Of a stretch of DNA of 64,000 nucleotides, positions 1-13,058 are shown one piece after another. Under the pieces are notes generated by a model. It worked only from the letters and a program-made list of their open reading frames with translations. It was not told where the DNA came from and ran no database searches. The DNA comes from Stereum hirsutum FP-91666 SS1 (lineage: Eukaryota > Basidiomycota > Agaricomycetes > Russulales > Stereaceae): positions 2,516,719-2,580,718 of the forward strand of contig NW_006763132.1 in NCBI RefSeq assembly GCF_000264905.1. Direction: 5' to 3'. Position 1 is the first letter of the stretch, and every line of letters begins with the position of its first letter. The translations under genes and the position numbers were made by a program.

Positions 1-119
1 TTCCCGTTTCTCGGCATATATTCACCTCTTTTACGCATATATTCGCCTTTGTTCGCCTATACGCCCATTTTTACGGCATATATCGATGCCTATGCTCACC
101 TGTTTGTCCGCCCTGACAG
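1..119 (+). repeat. Repeat-rich intron (3' part) of the calcium ATPase gene
   Basis: The stretch ends in a TGACAG acceptor directly before the first readable ATPase exon at 120, so it is the tail of an intron. It holds several imperfect copies of a GCATATATTC-like unit separated by pyrimidine-rich spacers, a small degenerate tandem array. The upstream exons lie outside the window. Confidence 0.5.
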
Positions 120-3100
120 ATCTTGCTTACCATCGCCGCCGCCGTTTCCCTTGCCCTCGGTTTCTTCCAAGACTTCGGTCCCTCCAAGCCAGACGGCCCG
201 AAAGTCGACTGGGTAGAAGGTGTAGCTATCATCATCGCCATCCTCATCGTCGTCCTCGTCGGCTCTATCAACGACTACCAAAAAGAACGTCAGTTCAAGG
301 TGCTCAACTCGAAGAAGGAAGAACGGGCGATCAAAATTATCCGCGGCGGCTCCGAGAAGCTCATCGATGTGAAGGACGTCGTGGTCGGAGATATCGCGAT
401 TCTAGAGCCGGGAGAGATCGTTCCCGTCGATGGCGTGTTTTTGAACGGGCATGGGGTTAGGTGTGACGAGTCGGGCGCTACGGGAGAGAGTGATGCGATT
501 AAGAAGGTGCCGTGGTCTGAGTGTGTGAAGATACGGGACGAGAAGATGAGGGAGTGGAAGAGCTCGTCGGGCAGGAGCATTAGCGGGGTGCCTGGTGCGG
601 ATACGGAAGATGACGAGGATACGGAGGAGGACGGGAGGAAGCGGCCTTCGGGAATGGATCTCTTGGGCCACACGGATTGTTTTATCGTCAGTGGCGCGAA
701 GATCACGGAGGGAACGGGGACCTACGTTGTTGTTGCGGTCGGGACGAAGAGTTTCAATGGTCGCATCATGATGGGTTCGTACCGTTCGCTTTCATAGGGG
801 CTCTCCTCTTATGCTGTTCTATTTATGGCACTGATTTCTTTTTTGACGTGGCCTATATTTAGCGCTGCGAGGGGACGCGGAAAGCACGCCTCTGCAGCTC
901 AAGCTGAATGACCTAGCGGAGCTCATCGCGAAGGCTGGATCTCTTGCCGGTCTTATCTTGTTCTCTGCGCTTATGATCCGGTTCTTCGTACAACTGGGCA
1001 CGAATGACCCTGTGAGGTGCGTTTGTCCGCACCCTTGAGCCGGACTGTCTAATTGCTGACATACCCCCTCAGGACCGCGAACGAGAAGGGTATCGCGTTC
1101 GTGCAGATTCTCATTATCGCAGTTACCCTCGTTGTCGTCGCAGTTCCCGAAGGTAAGCCAACTTAGCGCTCTATCCCAATTTACATAACTGAACATCGCT
1201 CCCTTCATGCAGGCCTTCCACTCGCGGTTACATTAGCCCTCGCATTCGCCACCAAACGCATGACGGATGAGAAATTACTCGTTCGCGTCCTCGGTTCATG
1301 CGAGACCATGGCCAACGCCAACGTGGTCTGCACCGACAAGACCGGTACCCTCACGCAAAACGAGATGACCGTCGTCGCCGGCTCCATCGGTATCCACGCC
1401 AAATTCGTCCGCGGGCTCCACAGCGAAGAAGGTCGCGGACGACAGAACGTCGACCAGGAAAACCAGAATGTCGATTCGGAGGGGACTCTTGCGCGCAGGA
1501 AACACGCGGAGGATTTCTCGCTGGACTCGAACGATCTCAATGAACGGATTTCGCCTGAGCTGCGCGCGCTCTTGAATGCTTCGATATCGGTCAATTCTAC
1601 GGCGTTTGAGGACGAGGATCCCGAGTCTGGCAAGATGGTGTTCATTGGAAGTAAGACGGAGACGGCGTTATTGAAGTTTGCGAAGGAGAGGGGGTGGAGG
1701 TCGTATCGCGAGGTTCGGGATAATGCGGAACGGGACGGTGGTGTCGTTCAGGTCGTGCCGTTCTCGAGTGCACGGAAGGCCATGGGTGTGGTCGTTCAGC
1801 TGAAGGCAGGCGAGAAGAAGAAGTGGAGGATTTACTTGAAGGGCGCTAGCGAGATTTTGACGGCGAGGTGCAGGAGGCACGTTGTCGTGGCTAAGGAGGG
1901 CGGGAAGAAGGCGACTGGGGAGAAGGAGATGGTGGACGGGGAGGGTCAGATAGAGACGGCTGAGATTGGGGAGCTTGAAGCGGATAATATTTCTCGGACT
2001 ATCACGTTCTATGCTAGTCAGTCGTTGCGGACTATAGCGCTCTGTTATAGGGACTTCGAGCAGTGGCCGCCGAATGGCGCCGACATCGATGAACGGGATG
2101 AGGTGCGTTTCTTTCTTTCTTCTCGGTTTCTCTTGCTAATAACTTGTCATCAGGTTGAATACGAGCATCTGGCGAATGATCTAACTCTCATAGGTATCAC
2201 AGGTATCGAGGATCCCCTCCGAGACGGTGTCCGAGAAGCTGTGGCGAACTGTCAGAAGGCCGGAGTCCAGGTCAAGATGTGTACCGGCGACAACGTCCTC
2301 ACCGCTCGTTCTATTGCTACCCAGTGCGGGATCTATACTGCCGGTGGTATCGTCATGGAAGGCCCTCATTTCCGGAACCTCGATCCTCATGTCATGAAGG
2401 CTGTCGTCCCCCGTCTTCAGGTCCTCGCTCGTTCGTCACCGGAGGACAAGCGGATATTGGTGGAGACTCTCAAGGAACTCGACGAGGTCGTCGGCGTTAC
2501 TGGAGATGGCACAAACGACGGACCTGCGCTTAAGACGGCCAACGTTGGATTCTCCATGGGTATCGCGGGTACGGAAGTCGCGAAGGAGGCCTCGGATATC
2601 ATTCTCATGGACGACAACTTCTCCTCGATCGTCAAGGCTATCATGTGGGGCCGCTGTGTTAACGACGCCGTCCGGAAGTTCCTCCAGTTCCAGCTCTCCA
2701 CCAACATCACCGCCGTCATTATTACCTTCGTCACCGCCGTCGCTAGTCAGAGCGAGAGTTCGGTGCTCAGCGCCGTGCAACTACTCTGGATCAACATCAT
2801 CATGGACACCTTCGCCGCTCTGGCCTTGGCCACGGACCCTGCTTCAGAGGCGTTATTGGATCGCAAACCGGATGTCAAGACGGCGCCACTATTCTCGGTC
2901 GACATGCTCAAACAGATCCTAGGCCAATCGATATATCAGATTATTATCATCCTCATCTTCCACTTCTTGGGACTCCGGATTTTGGGCCTCCCGGAGGGTA
3001 ACGACACGGACGACACGACAGTCCAGACGCTGGTTTTCAATATCTTCGTGTTCGCCCAGATTACGAACTCGTTGAATTGCCGCAGGCTGGATAATAAGTT

Positions 3101-3821
3101 GAATATATTCGAAGGCGTGACCAGGAACTGGTACTTCATCTCGATTACGGCGATCGGTTTGTCTTCTATTTACTCTCGTCCTCCGGTGTGTATTTAGGCT
3201 GATCGTCTTTCACGTACAATAGAAATCGCCATCCAAGTGCTTATCGTTTTCGTCGGAGGAGCTGCCTTTTCTGTTCACCGCATCGGCGGTCGCGAGTGGG
3301 GTATCTCCCTCGCCCTCGGACTTGTTTCCATTCCCCTTGGTGCCGCTATCCGGTACATTCCCAACGGCCCCTGCGAAGCTTTCTTCAAGAAGGTCCGTCT
3401 CATGCCGAACCCGGATATCCTCCCTACGACACGCGCGGACGCGGAAACCGGCCTCGGATTTGCCATCAACCGCGTTCACGATAATTTGGGGACGTTTAGC
3501 CAGGTCAGAGGCGGCAGGATGAGGGGATCCTCGTTCGTGGGGAAGAGCAGGGCCGGAAAGGTCGACGAGACTGGCGCCAAGAAGAAACCTGCCTCAGAAT
3601 TGCTCACTATGCTCCCGACGCTGATGATGTCCAATATCGTCAGCTCGAATTGGATGCCGACTTCTGGTGGTTCGTTGTCCGACCCGGCTGGTTTCGATCC
3701 CTCGGTGTCGTCTGCGGAGTTGTGGAAGAACAAGTACGAGGTCCATCCGGATACGCCACCGAACGACCCGGTCTTCCAGATCTTCCGTCAGCCGCCACAC
3801 TCGGCTTCTCCTTCACGATAG
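120..3821 (+). CDS. P-type Ca2+-transporting ATPase, PMC1/PMCA-like (5' end outside window)
   Basis: ATP-driven Ca2+ pump, type IIB; fungal relatives load calcium into the vacuole or export it. Exons read 120-774, 863-1016, 1073-1152, 1213-2102, 2154-3156 and 3223-3821, together 1127 codons in one frame. The first exon has a membrane segment, then the actuator domain with the TGES loop. The phosphorylated Asp lies in CTDKTGTLTQNEM (about 1329-1370), the nucleotide-domain CTGDN motif near 2277, and the hinge TGDGTNDGPA near 2499-2530. The C-terminal membrane segments include DTFAALALATDPASEALL. A charged insert of about 45 residues (near 560-650) sits between the actuator motifs, as in fungal PMC1 proteins. 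The C-terminal tail is polar with no obvious calmodulin site. The N-terminus is missing from the window, so the family assignment is firm but the subcellular membrane is inferred. Confidence 0.93.
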
Positions 3822-5639
3822 ATTCTCCGTCGCCTCCGAAATTGTGTATACCCTCTCTTCTCGTCTTGTACTCCTTGCGCTCGTCCGAGCGATTACTCTG
3901 CACAACGACACAAAGGACATGCTCATGCCTTGGTTCTGGAACATTGTCTTGGTGTCGTTGTGACGGGGCGGTACCCTGCATAGTTTTTTGGGCCAGCGAA
4001 TGGGCATTCGCTTCATGCATATGGAGCCAGTCCATACACTACATCTCCTTGATTCTTTCTCGTGACCCATGCATTTCGCGGCTACACATAGACCTTTGAT
4101 AGTCACATTTTACCAACAACCCATCGTCCGTCTCCTTTTCTCGCTTGTATATTCGCACACTTTCTTAGTCTTTCCTTCTGTTTGTCTTTCTTCGTGGCCC
4201 TCGCTTCATTTCGCCTTCACAATCTACAGAAACGCATAGTTTTTTTTTTGGTCATATCTCTTTCTGGCATGAACTATACAATGAGGTTGCATATAATCTG
4301 AATCACGACGACGATAATCCATTACGATCCACGCTTTAGACCATGATTTTGTATTTACTCATTCGATTATTCGTTCTGTTGCCTCTGCTAGGACCGATGG
4401 TAAATGAATGAAATAAACAATTCTAATCAAACGCCTTTGAGAGAAAATGACCGAAGTCGCAGATAGGGGAGCCGATATCTGAACGCTTCAGGACTTCCGC
4501 TTGGTTGGTCCCATAACGCAAAGTCGACGTTCGATATGGACCAAGTTGATCCTCATTTTGAGGTGATATACTTCTGATCTTGAGCATCGTTTCCAACAAC
4601 TAAGACCGTGATATGGTTCAATGCGGAATCGCAAGGATACTTATCCTGCAAACCGTAACTTGCCCATCGTTGAACGTTGAACGGCGAACGTGTGGCGGGG
4701 CCACCTTCTACACAATATTCAAACTCCGCACAAGTTCGTTCTCGGCGCTAGCGTCAATCATTGGGACCGGAGCACGTTTTCAACCGCTGCGTATGAATGA
4801 AATGAAGAGACTAAGAGGCGTACGAGTACTGGCCTAGCATCGAATTAACTCAAGGTGGTCGAAAGCATACAGAGAGACGACAAGAAAACCAAGGAAAGGA
4901 AGAGCGGAGAAAAACTAGCTGGAAGCGTAAACTGAGTCGAACGAAACGACACCGATGTGAAAGGGGAACAAAGTAGGTATGAAGAAAATCGATCGAGTCC
5001 TTGAACGTCACCAACATCTAACGCGATTAAGAAAGAAAAATTCCTCACGAGAGCACAAAAAGGAGGAATCACAAGAAGATCTTCAATAAAGAGAGACGAC
5101 GACGAAGAATTATCACCAAATGTTAGTGGGCCCAAGAGTAATGCAAGAAGGGAGTCAGGAACCGAGAGCGGAATGACACTAGAATGGCTCTAAGTTGTGG
5201 GTATCGGTATGCGTATTCAGTGGTGGTTTCGTTAGATTCAGATTCGAGTCGGCCATGATAAGAGAAATTCAGCTGTGAACGTTTAAACAACCGTCGTCAA
5301 GTGGGCAGAGTCAAAGGAGCGAGCAAGAGAGATCGGTTGGCTTCGTGGCGAAACGTGTCTGTACAGATCACGGTATAAGTGATGTTCAATGTTGTTTGGA
5401 GGGACGATGAGATGCTCACGGGCGCGTCATGTACAACTTGGAATTCCGTTATAAACTTCATATACATCCCCTTGTCCTGCAATGTCCGTCCATCCTCCGT
5501 CTCGTCGAACGCCGCGTCCCCCTACCCTCCCTTCTCTGCCCATCCATTCCATTCTCCCTATATTCTTTCCACCCCGGCCATCTTCGTTGTCCGCCCGCCG
5601 CCCCATTATTCAAACCAGGTGCAAACCAACATTCGAACC
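3822..5639. other. Convergent intergenic region
   Basis: Space of 1.8 kb between the 3' ends of two convergent genes. Only short frames without family features or convincing splice signals occur. It holds T-rich tracts after the ATPase stop (about 4100-4240) that would fit a 3' UTR, and an A/G-rich stretch near 4850-5140. I see no gene here. Confidence 0.5.
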
Positions 5640-7410
5640 TCAATACTCCTCAAGATCGTCCGGAATCTCCCCAGCAACAACCGCGTGGTCCTCAGGCTCA
5701 TTGACCGAGAGAGTAGGCTTGATCCCAGTGCCCTGCAACATGTTCACCAGCTGATCCATCTCATCGGGCTCCTTCGACTCGACCTGTTCTTCCTCGTGGA
5801 CAGGCTCCTCCACAGGCTCAGATTCGGACTCTACTTCAGCGACGTGGGTTTCGGACTCAGCCGCCTCCGGTTCGGGAGTGACTGGAGCTTCGACCTCCTC
5901 GTCGTGGTGGAGATCGGAGGCGGGGTCGAGTGAGACCACTTCAAGAGCAGAAGTATCGTCTTCGGTATGGTCTTCTACGGGAGCAGCGTCCGATTCGGGC
6001 TCGTGTTCTTCAACAGCCTCTTCGTGATGTTCCTCCACATACTCCTCCTCGCCCCCATGAACTTCCTCCGTCTCTCCGGCAGTTTCCACGTCGTGCCCGT
6101 TCGTCTCCTCCTCCTCGCTAGCCGAAGCAGCTGCTGCACCTGCCGCCACACCAGCTCCTACAGCGACCTTCTTCGCACCTGCAGCACCACCTCGCCCAGC
6201 CCCCTTCCCTGCAGCGCCGACCCTTCCCCTAGATACTGGCGCACCCCTTCCTCTCGCACTAGTCTTCGCTGGCGAACCCGTAGTCCTCGGCACCTCGGCA
6301 CTAACAGCCCTCGCCTTCAAGGCACTAGCAGCCGTAGGCTTACTCAATCTCCCCAGATCCATGGCCTTCCTCGGGGTCGACGAAGTGGGCGTAAGAGTCG
6401 GTGCAGCCGCCGCGCGCGATTTCGCGAGTGAAGCGGCGGTTGGCGCAAACAGACCCGAAGACGCAGCGGGCGTGCGAGGTCGGTTGGGACTGGTCGCCCC
6501 TCCCGTCGGAGAGCTGACCGAGTTGCGCGGGATGGATGGGGTTTTCGACCGTCCGCCGGATGGAGTTTTTGCACGCGCGGGGGGGTGCTGGATGGTTGGG
6601 GTCTTGGAGCGAGCGTAGGAGGAGGGTGGAACCACGGTGGAAGTGCGGGGAGTCCCGGACGGGTGGGTGGGCGCAGGGGATTTGGATGTCTGGGGTCCTG
6701 CTGAGGGTTTCGTGGCTGAAGCTCGTGAGGGTGTCTTTGGACGCGCTTGTGGGGCTGCAGCCGACGATTTCGATACTGCGTTAGGACGTGAGGATGTGGC
6801 TGGTGCTTTGGATGGGGTAGGTTTGGTCTTGGAGGCGGTGGGTTTCGCTCCAGTACCGGCGGTCGATGGACGTGCTCCTGTCGCAGCAGAACGAGCTGAG
6901 GCAGAAGCTGGAGACGCAGCGGCCGCTGCAGCGTCGGGGGCAGCATCGCCTGACGGTCCGGGGTCACTAACGACCTGGGGATCGCCCGAGACTGTAGCTG
7001 CGGGTGAAGGCAGTTGTATTGGCGGCACTGGACCGGTAGCGCTATCTGACGATGTCGACGTAGAAGGACTGAGTTGGCTCGAGCGTCTGATAAAGGTGGA
7101 TGACGGGGGACTATTCGGCTTAGACGATGTTCCCATCGAAGAAGTCTTGACTGGGGGCCATTCGCGAGCCGTCTTTATTTCTTCTTTTGAAGAGTCTCCA
7201 GTATTGTGTGAGATGACGCTCGAGGAGCGTGGCAAGCCCATGGACGAGCTGGACGGTGAGCCGACGATAGATGTTCGTTTCGTCTGCTGCTCAAACCGTC
7301 CGATGAGGTTCGCCACGGATGCACGGGGGCGTTCATCGGGAAGAGGCCTATTATTGTCACGTCCAGTCCAATGTTAGATTTGACAACAAACGATGGTCTA
7401 TGGCTCACAT
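5640..7410 (-). CDS. Ser/Pro/Ala-rich intrinsically disordered protein, function unknown
   Basis: The open frame from 7347 to 5640 codes for about 569 residues. Near the N-terminus is SVANLIGRFEQQ, preceded by PLPDERPRA, a short conserved-looking helix. The rest is low complexity: runs of SPTGG, PRTP, KTPS and poly-Ala up to about residue 390, then a very acidic stretch rich in Glu and Val, ending with a short QLVNMLQGTGIKP patch and LEEY. No ATG precedes the conserved N-terminus in frame. A good donor (GTGAGC, 7408) and acceptor (AATAATAG, 7348) would join AT at 7410-7409 to G at 7347, making a split ATG start. The total is then exactly 570 codons. No catalytic domain is visible; a scaffold or cytoskeletal role would be a guess. 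Confidence 0.7.
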
Positions 7411-7918
7411 ATTGTGGGTATGGCTATAAGTTAGAGAAGAGAAAAAGATGCAGAATTGAGGAAAACGAAGAGTAGCAACGGGATCGATGGAGGTGATGAC
7501 TTGGACGAATGCGGTCAATGTCGTATGCTTCCGCTATGAAGTAAAACCCTAACCCCGAATCCCGTACCCTCCACGTAAGAACAAGCGTGGCACCTTCGTG
7601 TGGCACAGCATCGCATTGGCGGGTCGTCAGAATCCTTCCGTGGAACGTGCAGAACGTACTTTGCTGTATACAGATGCTTGCGCGCACTACAATTGGTGTC
7701 AAAAACTCCGTACACAGACACACTAAATACTGGATAATATCTATGTAACGTAATTCCAGAGGTCGGCGAGGCGTAATTTGAAGAATACAGAGTTACTACG
7801 AATGGACAGAGAAGGGACATCGTCAATCAAGTTTCTGAGGAGTCAACAGTACATAAAAACAAGCGCCCCTAGAAGAAAGAACTAAAAGGAAAAGATTGAT
7901 GTATGGAATTTCTGGTGG
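7411..7918. other. Intergenic, no gene seen
   Basis: Promoter side of the disordered-protein gene and 3' flank of the membrane-protein gene. It contains only short unsupported frames. No repeat or RNA gene was recognised. Confidence 0.5.
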
Positions 7919-10110
7919 TCAGTCCGGAAGCGGGGGATCCATGACAAGGCTCAGAGCGCCAACGAAGACGAATGCACTACCAAGTGCAAGCGCAATCGCT
8001 ATCCGAAAAAAATCAGCAATATTTCCAGAGAAAACGGTCCACAAAATACCCACCACCAATCCAAGCCGTCCTCAACGGACCAATATCCGCCTCCGTCACC
8101 TCCAAGACAGCGTATGCCCTCTTCCCCAGCCCCAGCACATCACTGTCGCACCAGCACCTATCGAAGAAACTGCTGAATTGGAACATGCATACCATGACAA
8201 TCCATATTGCGTTGAGCGTTGCGAGCGTCTTGCCGAGTCGGCGGAGCGCAACAGAGACGCGTGCAGCGGTGTGGTCTGCTACTTGATGATAGTGTAGATG
8301 GCGGGAGGGGCGAAGGTACGAAGAGTGGGCGTAGTGCGCGAGGATAGACGACAAGAGCATGGCGATCCATACGACGGTGGAAACGATGGCATAGAGAATG
8401 TAAGACCCACTGCGGCAGCCTAAAATAAGCGGTAAGGAGTAGTTGAGTCCTAGTGTCAAGATGTACAAGAGACGGCACACTAACCGAGGCCCACCGTAGG
8501 CGTGAACCACTGAAAAAGCATAGTTAGTATAGCCCAAAATCAACAGAGATATAGGACTTACTTGAGCGACGACGGCACCCCCAGTGGTCCCCCACTGCAG
8601 GAAAAGCGCAAGTCCTGAAGCCACAAAAACTCTCGTCCAGACCTCTGATCCCCATCGACTGACTTTTCTTCTCCTTCCGGGGCGTTCATGATACTCGAAG
8701 TCACTCGTGACTGCTGTCATCGTAATGGACCCACCGGAGGCCATCTTCCCCTTGGTCGCGTTCATCTCCGCTTCCGCGTTCGTACCACCCTCTTGGTCAT
8801 CCTCCCTGTCGAAGTGTCCGGGATTGCCACAGTATCTCTGAACATCATCGAGAGTTCCCTGCCTATTTCTCGCATCCACCTTTCCAGATTCGGCAACGGC
8901 CCAATCATTGTCCCGATCGACCGGTATATTGGACAGAATATTCTCCGATGCTGCAGCAAATGCTTCCGTGACCTGGTCTACAGCACATGCCCAAGAGAAG
9001 AAGCGAGCGTAGTTGTATATTGGAGCGGACGACTCCTCGTCGCGGTAGACAGAGCCGGGACGATAAGGCAGAATCTGAAAGGCAGGACGGCTTGTTTTAT
9101 GAGAAACAAGGGCTGGAGTGGATGGTTTAGAGGTGGCTACGAAGGCTTTCTTGTTGACTTTGTTCAGAGCTTGGAAGACACGATCGAAGTCGCACTTTGG
9201 CGAAACCTGGAGCCATCCAATGACTGAAACAACGAACGCATTTCAATATTTGTAAGTCACTGTCGAGTAATGATGGCTACCCAGACGTCTGGACTCACCA
9301 ATGGGAAGTAACCATAGCCAGACGGACCCGACGCCTTGACCGTTCAACTGAAAATTCTCCGAGATATCCGTGAAAGAGTCTGGTGCGAACAAACAGATCC
9401 TCGATTATTAGTACAGCCTTATCCTGAAACTCGTTCATACAAAACTCACCAATCACCGTGAACAGATATGCAATCACAACCCATGCAATAGACGACGCCG
9501 CAGATATACTCCAGGTATGGATGTAGTCCAGGCCTTCCGCCAGCTCCTTCCACCATGCGTCATTCTTCTGCAACGCCACTATACTCGCCAACATCCCGTG
9601 CTCCGTCGAGATCTCCAACGGCATCTGCTGCAGACTACTCAGCACCCTGACCGCGTGTCGCACATTAGGATACTTGAACTCTGAGAACCGTCTCGCTATC
9701 CATTGCGTATTGAGGACAGTGAGGGCCAGCGAGTACGCGGCGAGAACGGGCGAGCCGACAGTGAGGACCATCGACATGACGTTGTCGAACCGATATATCG
9801 TGCCGAAAGGGAGCTGGGAGAGCAGGGCAAGCCACGGTAGAAGCCAAGCGCTGAATTGTTGCGAGAATACCGACCAATTGAATGGCGAAGAGCCGAGTCC
9901 GCAGGTCGCGTTGCAGAGTGCGTAAGTGATAGCCGTGGCGTTGTGGCTGACGTTGACGGGATTTCCTCGATTATCGACCAGACCATTCGTTCCGTCAGGG
10001 AGCTGCCGGATTGTCGTGAGACATTGGTCGAAATGGTGTGCGCCGACGGCTGGAAAGAGACAGAGTAGGATTATGAGAAAGGCGGGGGGTGTGCGTCGTG
10101 CTATGTACAT
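7919..10110 (-). CDS. Secretory-pathway multi-pass membrane protein, unknown family
   Basis: Six exons: 10110-9450, 9379-9299, 9223-8562, 8509-8485, 8419-8054 and 7998-7919. They sum to exactly 625 codons. The product starts with a signal peptide (FLIILLCLFPAVGA) and a luminal part with Asn-glycosylation sequons (NVS, NAT, NWS). It then has membrane segments (IYRFDN loop, SMVLTVGSPVLAAYSL, SIAWVVIAYLFTVID, GSVWLWLLPIVIGWL) and a polar loop of about 170 residues. After that come WGTTGGAVVAQWFTPTVGLG, a GCRSGSYILY segment, two more hydrophobic spans and a last one ending LVMDPPLPD. The 25-nt fourth exon is required to keep the frame. From memory, basidiomycete genomes carry many proteins with this WFTPTVGLGCRSGSYL pattern, but no function is known to me. 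The last donor (8053 or 3 nt upstream) is ambiguous by one codon. Confidence 0.8.
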
Positions 10111-11387
10111 GAGCGATGGTGTTACCGACAGTGCTGGGGATGAAGATCAACTTGAAGCTATGTCAACTTCGTTCGATGGACTGGTCATACAAGGTGGTCT
10201 GAAAACAAGATGGCGGGATCACGAACCGTCGACTGACGCGATGTATTTATGCACGTCAGAGCGATCAAGAAAAGTCCCAAAGGGAATGAACACACTATTA
10301 TTAACACCGCACTGCCTTGCGGAGGCTTGCTCCCTCCTGCTCCGCTAGAATAGGTCTATTTTGTAGGGAAATCCGCTCACGGGTTTTATTGCGCGACTTT
10401 TTGATGATCAATGTGTGACTTCCGTGGCGATTTTGGCAGATCCGAGTGGCAGAAACCCCCAAAAGCAGGATGAAGTCGATATTTGGTTGGATGAGTGCCC
10501 CTGTGTTTTCCTGCATCAGAAAACAGTCCTAGATTGCTACAGAAAGCCATTCGATGACAGCGGATACGTATACACATCTAGGGTTATCACGGATAACGAG
10601 CTGGCAGAATGAGGCTGAGCACTGTCAAGTACAGACACTTTATATCATTGCCAGGACGTTATGCATCATTATGGATCTTGCGTCGAGGGAGGATTCGAGG
10701 CGGTGTCCCCTCTTGTCCCCTACGCTGAATACAAGATAACGCGCGTCCAGATAGGCAACGCGCGAGTCAAGTTTCGCCGTGTTTTTCCCCTGTGAGCCTG
10801 ACATGCGTACAGAATAGCGTGGAGATAATCAAGAAAGTATACTTTTGCTCGTAGTGTGCCTCCGAATATGATGACTCTGATATTCGAGTCGTAAAGTTAG
10901 TACGCAGTGGCGACGAATGTAGTTTGAGTTTCCCGCGGAGTTGTCAATCCCGATTTGGCTAAATCTGTAGCATTGTGCGGTAGCACCTGGAGACGGCAGT
11001 GCCACAGGGCAAGTAATGGAGAGTCTAAAGAGAGAACGACATGTGTGGATGAGAGGCCAAGGCCAATCGAGGTGACTGTTGAAGACGTGGATATTTTCGT
11101 TCGAACTTCGAAGAGGGCCTGTTCGGAGGAAGCCGGGCTTGCTACTAACATAGCCAACATAGCCACAGCCAGCCACAATGGACGAGGACAGTCAAAAATT
11201 ATGCTAGATATATTCAGAAAGCATGCCTACCGTGACTACGTTCATTGCATAGATGTAATTAGAAGATGAAATAAGATAGAACTACCAAGCAGTATGAGTA
11301 GGCATATATGGTGTAATCATACATAGAGCATATACAGCCTCGTACAAACAGACTGGAGTGCTCCCGCCGACGGATCATCCGACGACG
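10111..11387. other. Intergenic, no supported gene
   Basis: It holds the upstream region of the membrane-protein gene and the 3' flank of the next gene. The only frame of note (11178-10897, minus) resembles a small secreted protein but lacks an ATG at the right place. Nothing else is recognisable. Confidence 0.45.
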
Positions 11388-12806
11388 TCAATGCCCCAAC
11401 GGTCTCCCCAAATGTGCAGTCTGAGGCAGGAGAGAGTTATACCGTTTCCCAATGCCGCTGTACTCGCTTTGTCTCGTTGACATGCACTCCGCGCCGTGGT
11501 CCACTTTACCCCTAAGCCATTCGTGTGCGTCGTCGCACCAGGATTCAGGAGTCCCCTGAAACCCTGCGTAATACGACATTCCATGTACGCATTCTGAGTA
11601 CTGAAATCCATGTGTCAGTATATGCCTCGAATCACCTTTGAGAAAGAAAGACGCTGAAACTGATTGTAAGTACCTTGTCGTACACTTCCCAGCGTGCTGT
11701 GGCCCAACCGTCATCGCCAGTCCCATGAATTTCGATGATCTCAATCAGAGCACCATACAACTTTTCCAGGTAAGAGCTCGACCAAGAATAAGTGTATTCC
11801 CCGTCCTCCCCGTGATAGTGTTCTTCAATGCCTTCATACTTCGAAGGTCCCTTCGTCCTTAGATACGCGCCAACCGAAGGAGCGTCTCGAAGAACCTGAC
11901 GCAACTGATCCACAGAAGGGGAGGGTGGGAGCATCGATTCTGGGCGAGTCGGATACGCAAATAACATCCTCAATGCCACTCTAATCTTGTGCTCCCGATC
12001 TCTAGAGCTCATTCTGGGCCTGAAGATGTCGTCGTCCGATTCCGTACGGTCAAGAAGCTCATGGCATTGCCTCCAGAGCCATGACGGAAATATGGGCTTC
12101 ATACTAAGTAGACCTGGAGTGGCGTTCCAGGGATGGACAGACTGGTTTGAACTGGCAGGGAATGACATGATGGAAACGGAGGGTCCAGCGGAATAGTCGG
12201 TTGGCGCGACGAAGGGTTTCTTCCAATTCGCATTGTGATGCATGAGTCTCAATTTCTCAAGGCTGAAATAGTCAATAACTTGTCAGATAACACTTCAGAT
12301 TTCAAAACTTACCGTAATTTCCATCCTTCGGGCCCACCGTGCTTTCGCCATGCTGCGCGCTCTACATCTCTCTCCAAGTACAGAATCATGGGCATTGGCC
12401 TGTCTTCCCCATTGATTCTTACCACGGTCCTGTATTACCGCGTAATATATGACATTCAGGACATATGATATTATGAAAAAGGGTATGTACTGGACGTACT
12501 CCGATGTTTCAGTTTGCAAGCCCTTCAGATTCTCGGTTTTCAACCTGTATTCTGTCTGTGCTCTCGTCTTATTGATCTAACAAAGTTTAGCTGCAGTAAG
12601 TCGTTTGCAACATTCGCGAGGTACGATGGCAGACGAACCTTTTGTCTTGCCGGAATATGCGAAATCCATCCAGATTCATCCAACACCGCTGGTGCGGTCT
12701 CCTTGCTCTTTTTCGACTTCGACTTCTTACGATCAGTGGGTGGCGCAGCCGGTTGTTTCTCCTTGAGAGCGCGGGTAGAGAACTTGTTGCTAGTGTCTTT
12801 AGGCAT
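11388..12806 (-). CDS. Conserved-looking fungal protein, function unknown
   Basis: Five exons: 12806-12639, 12576-12500, 12429-12313, 12262-11674 and 11600-11388. They total 388 codons including the stop. The N-terminus is Lys/Ser-rich (DRKKSKSKKSKE), which could be nuclear-localising. Exons 2-3 give INKTRAQTEYRLKTENLKGL and LERDVERAAWRKHGGPEGW, a charged helical block ending in a His-Gly-Gly turn. The following region is Pro/Ser-rich, then helical (SYLEKLYGALIEIIEIHG), and the last exon has four cysteines and CDDAHEWL. The first intron is recognised by its GTTCGT donor, CTAAAC branch point and TTAG acceptor; reading straight through it gives a misleading longer N-terminal frame. I do not recognise a catalytic family. 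The start ATG at 12806 is the first in frame. Confidence 0.65.
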
Positions 12807-13058
12807 CTTGTCAGATTGTCGAGTGGAGATGAGTGTGATGGGAGATGAGATAGGAGAGCGAAAGGAGAGGGAAGGGTGGCCGGGGAAAATGGCAATGGCT
12901 CTTGCGTGGGAAAGACGATCGGTGTGGCACTTACGTGAGCTGCATTACGCCGACCAAAAGAATTCAAGTGGCTCAGCCGTCTTCTTCGTGTAAACGGACG
13001 ACATAGATTTATGCCTCAGAGCTCCAGAGAGCTTTGACTGAAGACCTAGGAGGTAAAA
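12807..13058. other. Short intergenic region
   Basis: About 250 bases between the start of the unknown gene and the stop of MFS copy A, both on the minus strand. It must hold the promoter of the former and the 3' end of the latter. No distinct motif was recognised. Confidence 0.4.

Noticed and set aside
2181..2780. Long minus frames opposite the calcium ATPase
   Set aside because: They lie exactly antisense to conserved ATPase motifs and are shadows of that gene.
10897..11178. 93-codon minus frame resembling a small secreted protein with a signal peptide
   Set aside because: The hydrophobic start is reached only from a TTG codon. The first real ATG shortens the signal, a single cysteine is present, and no splice signals support it.
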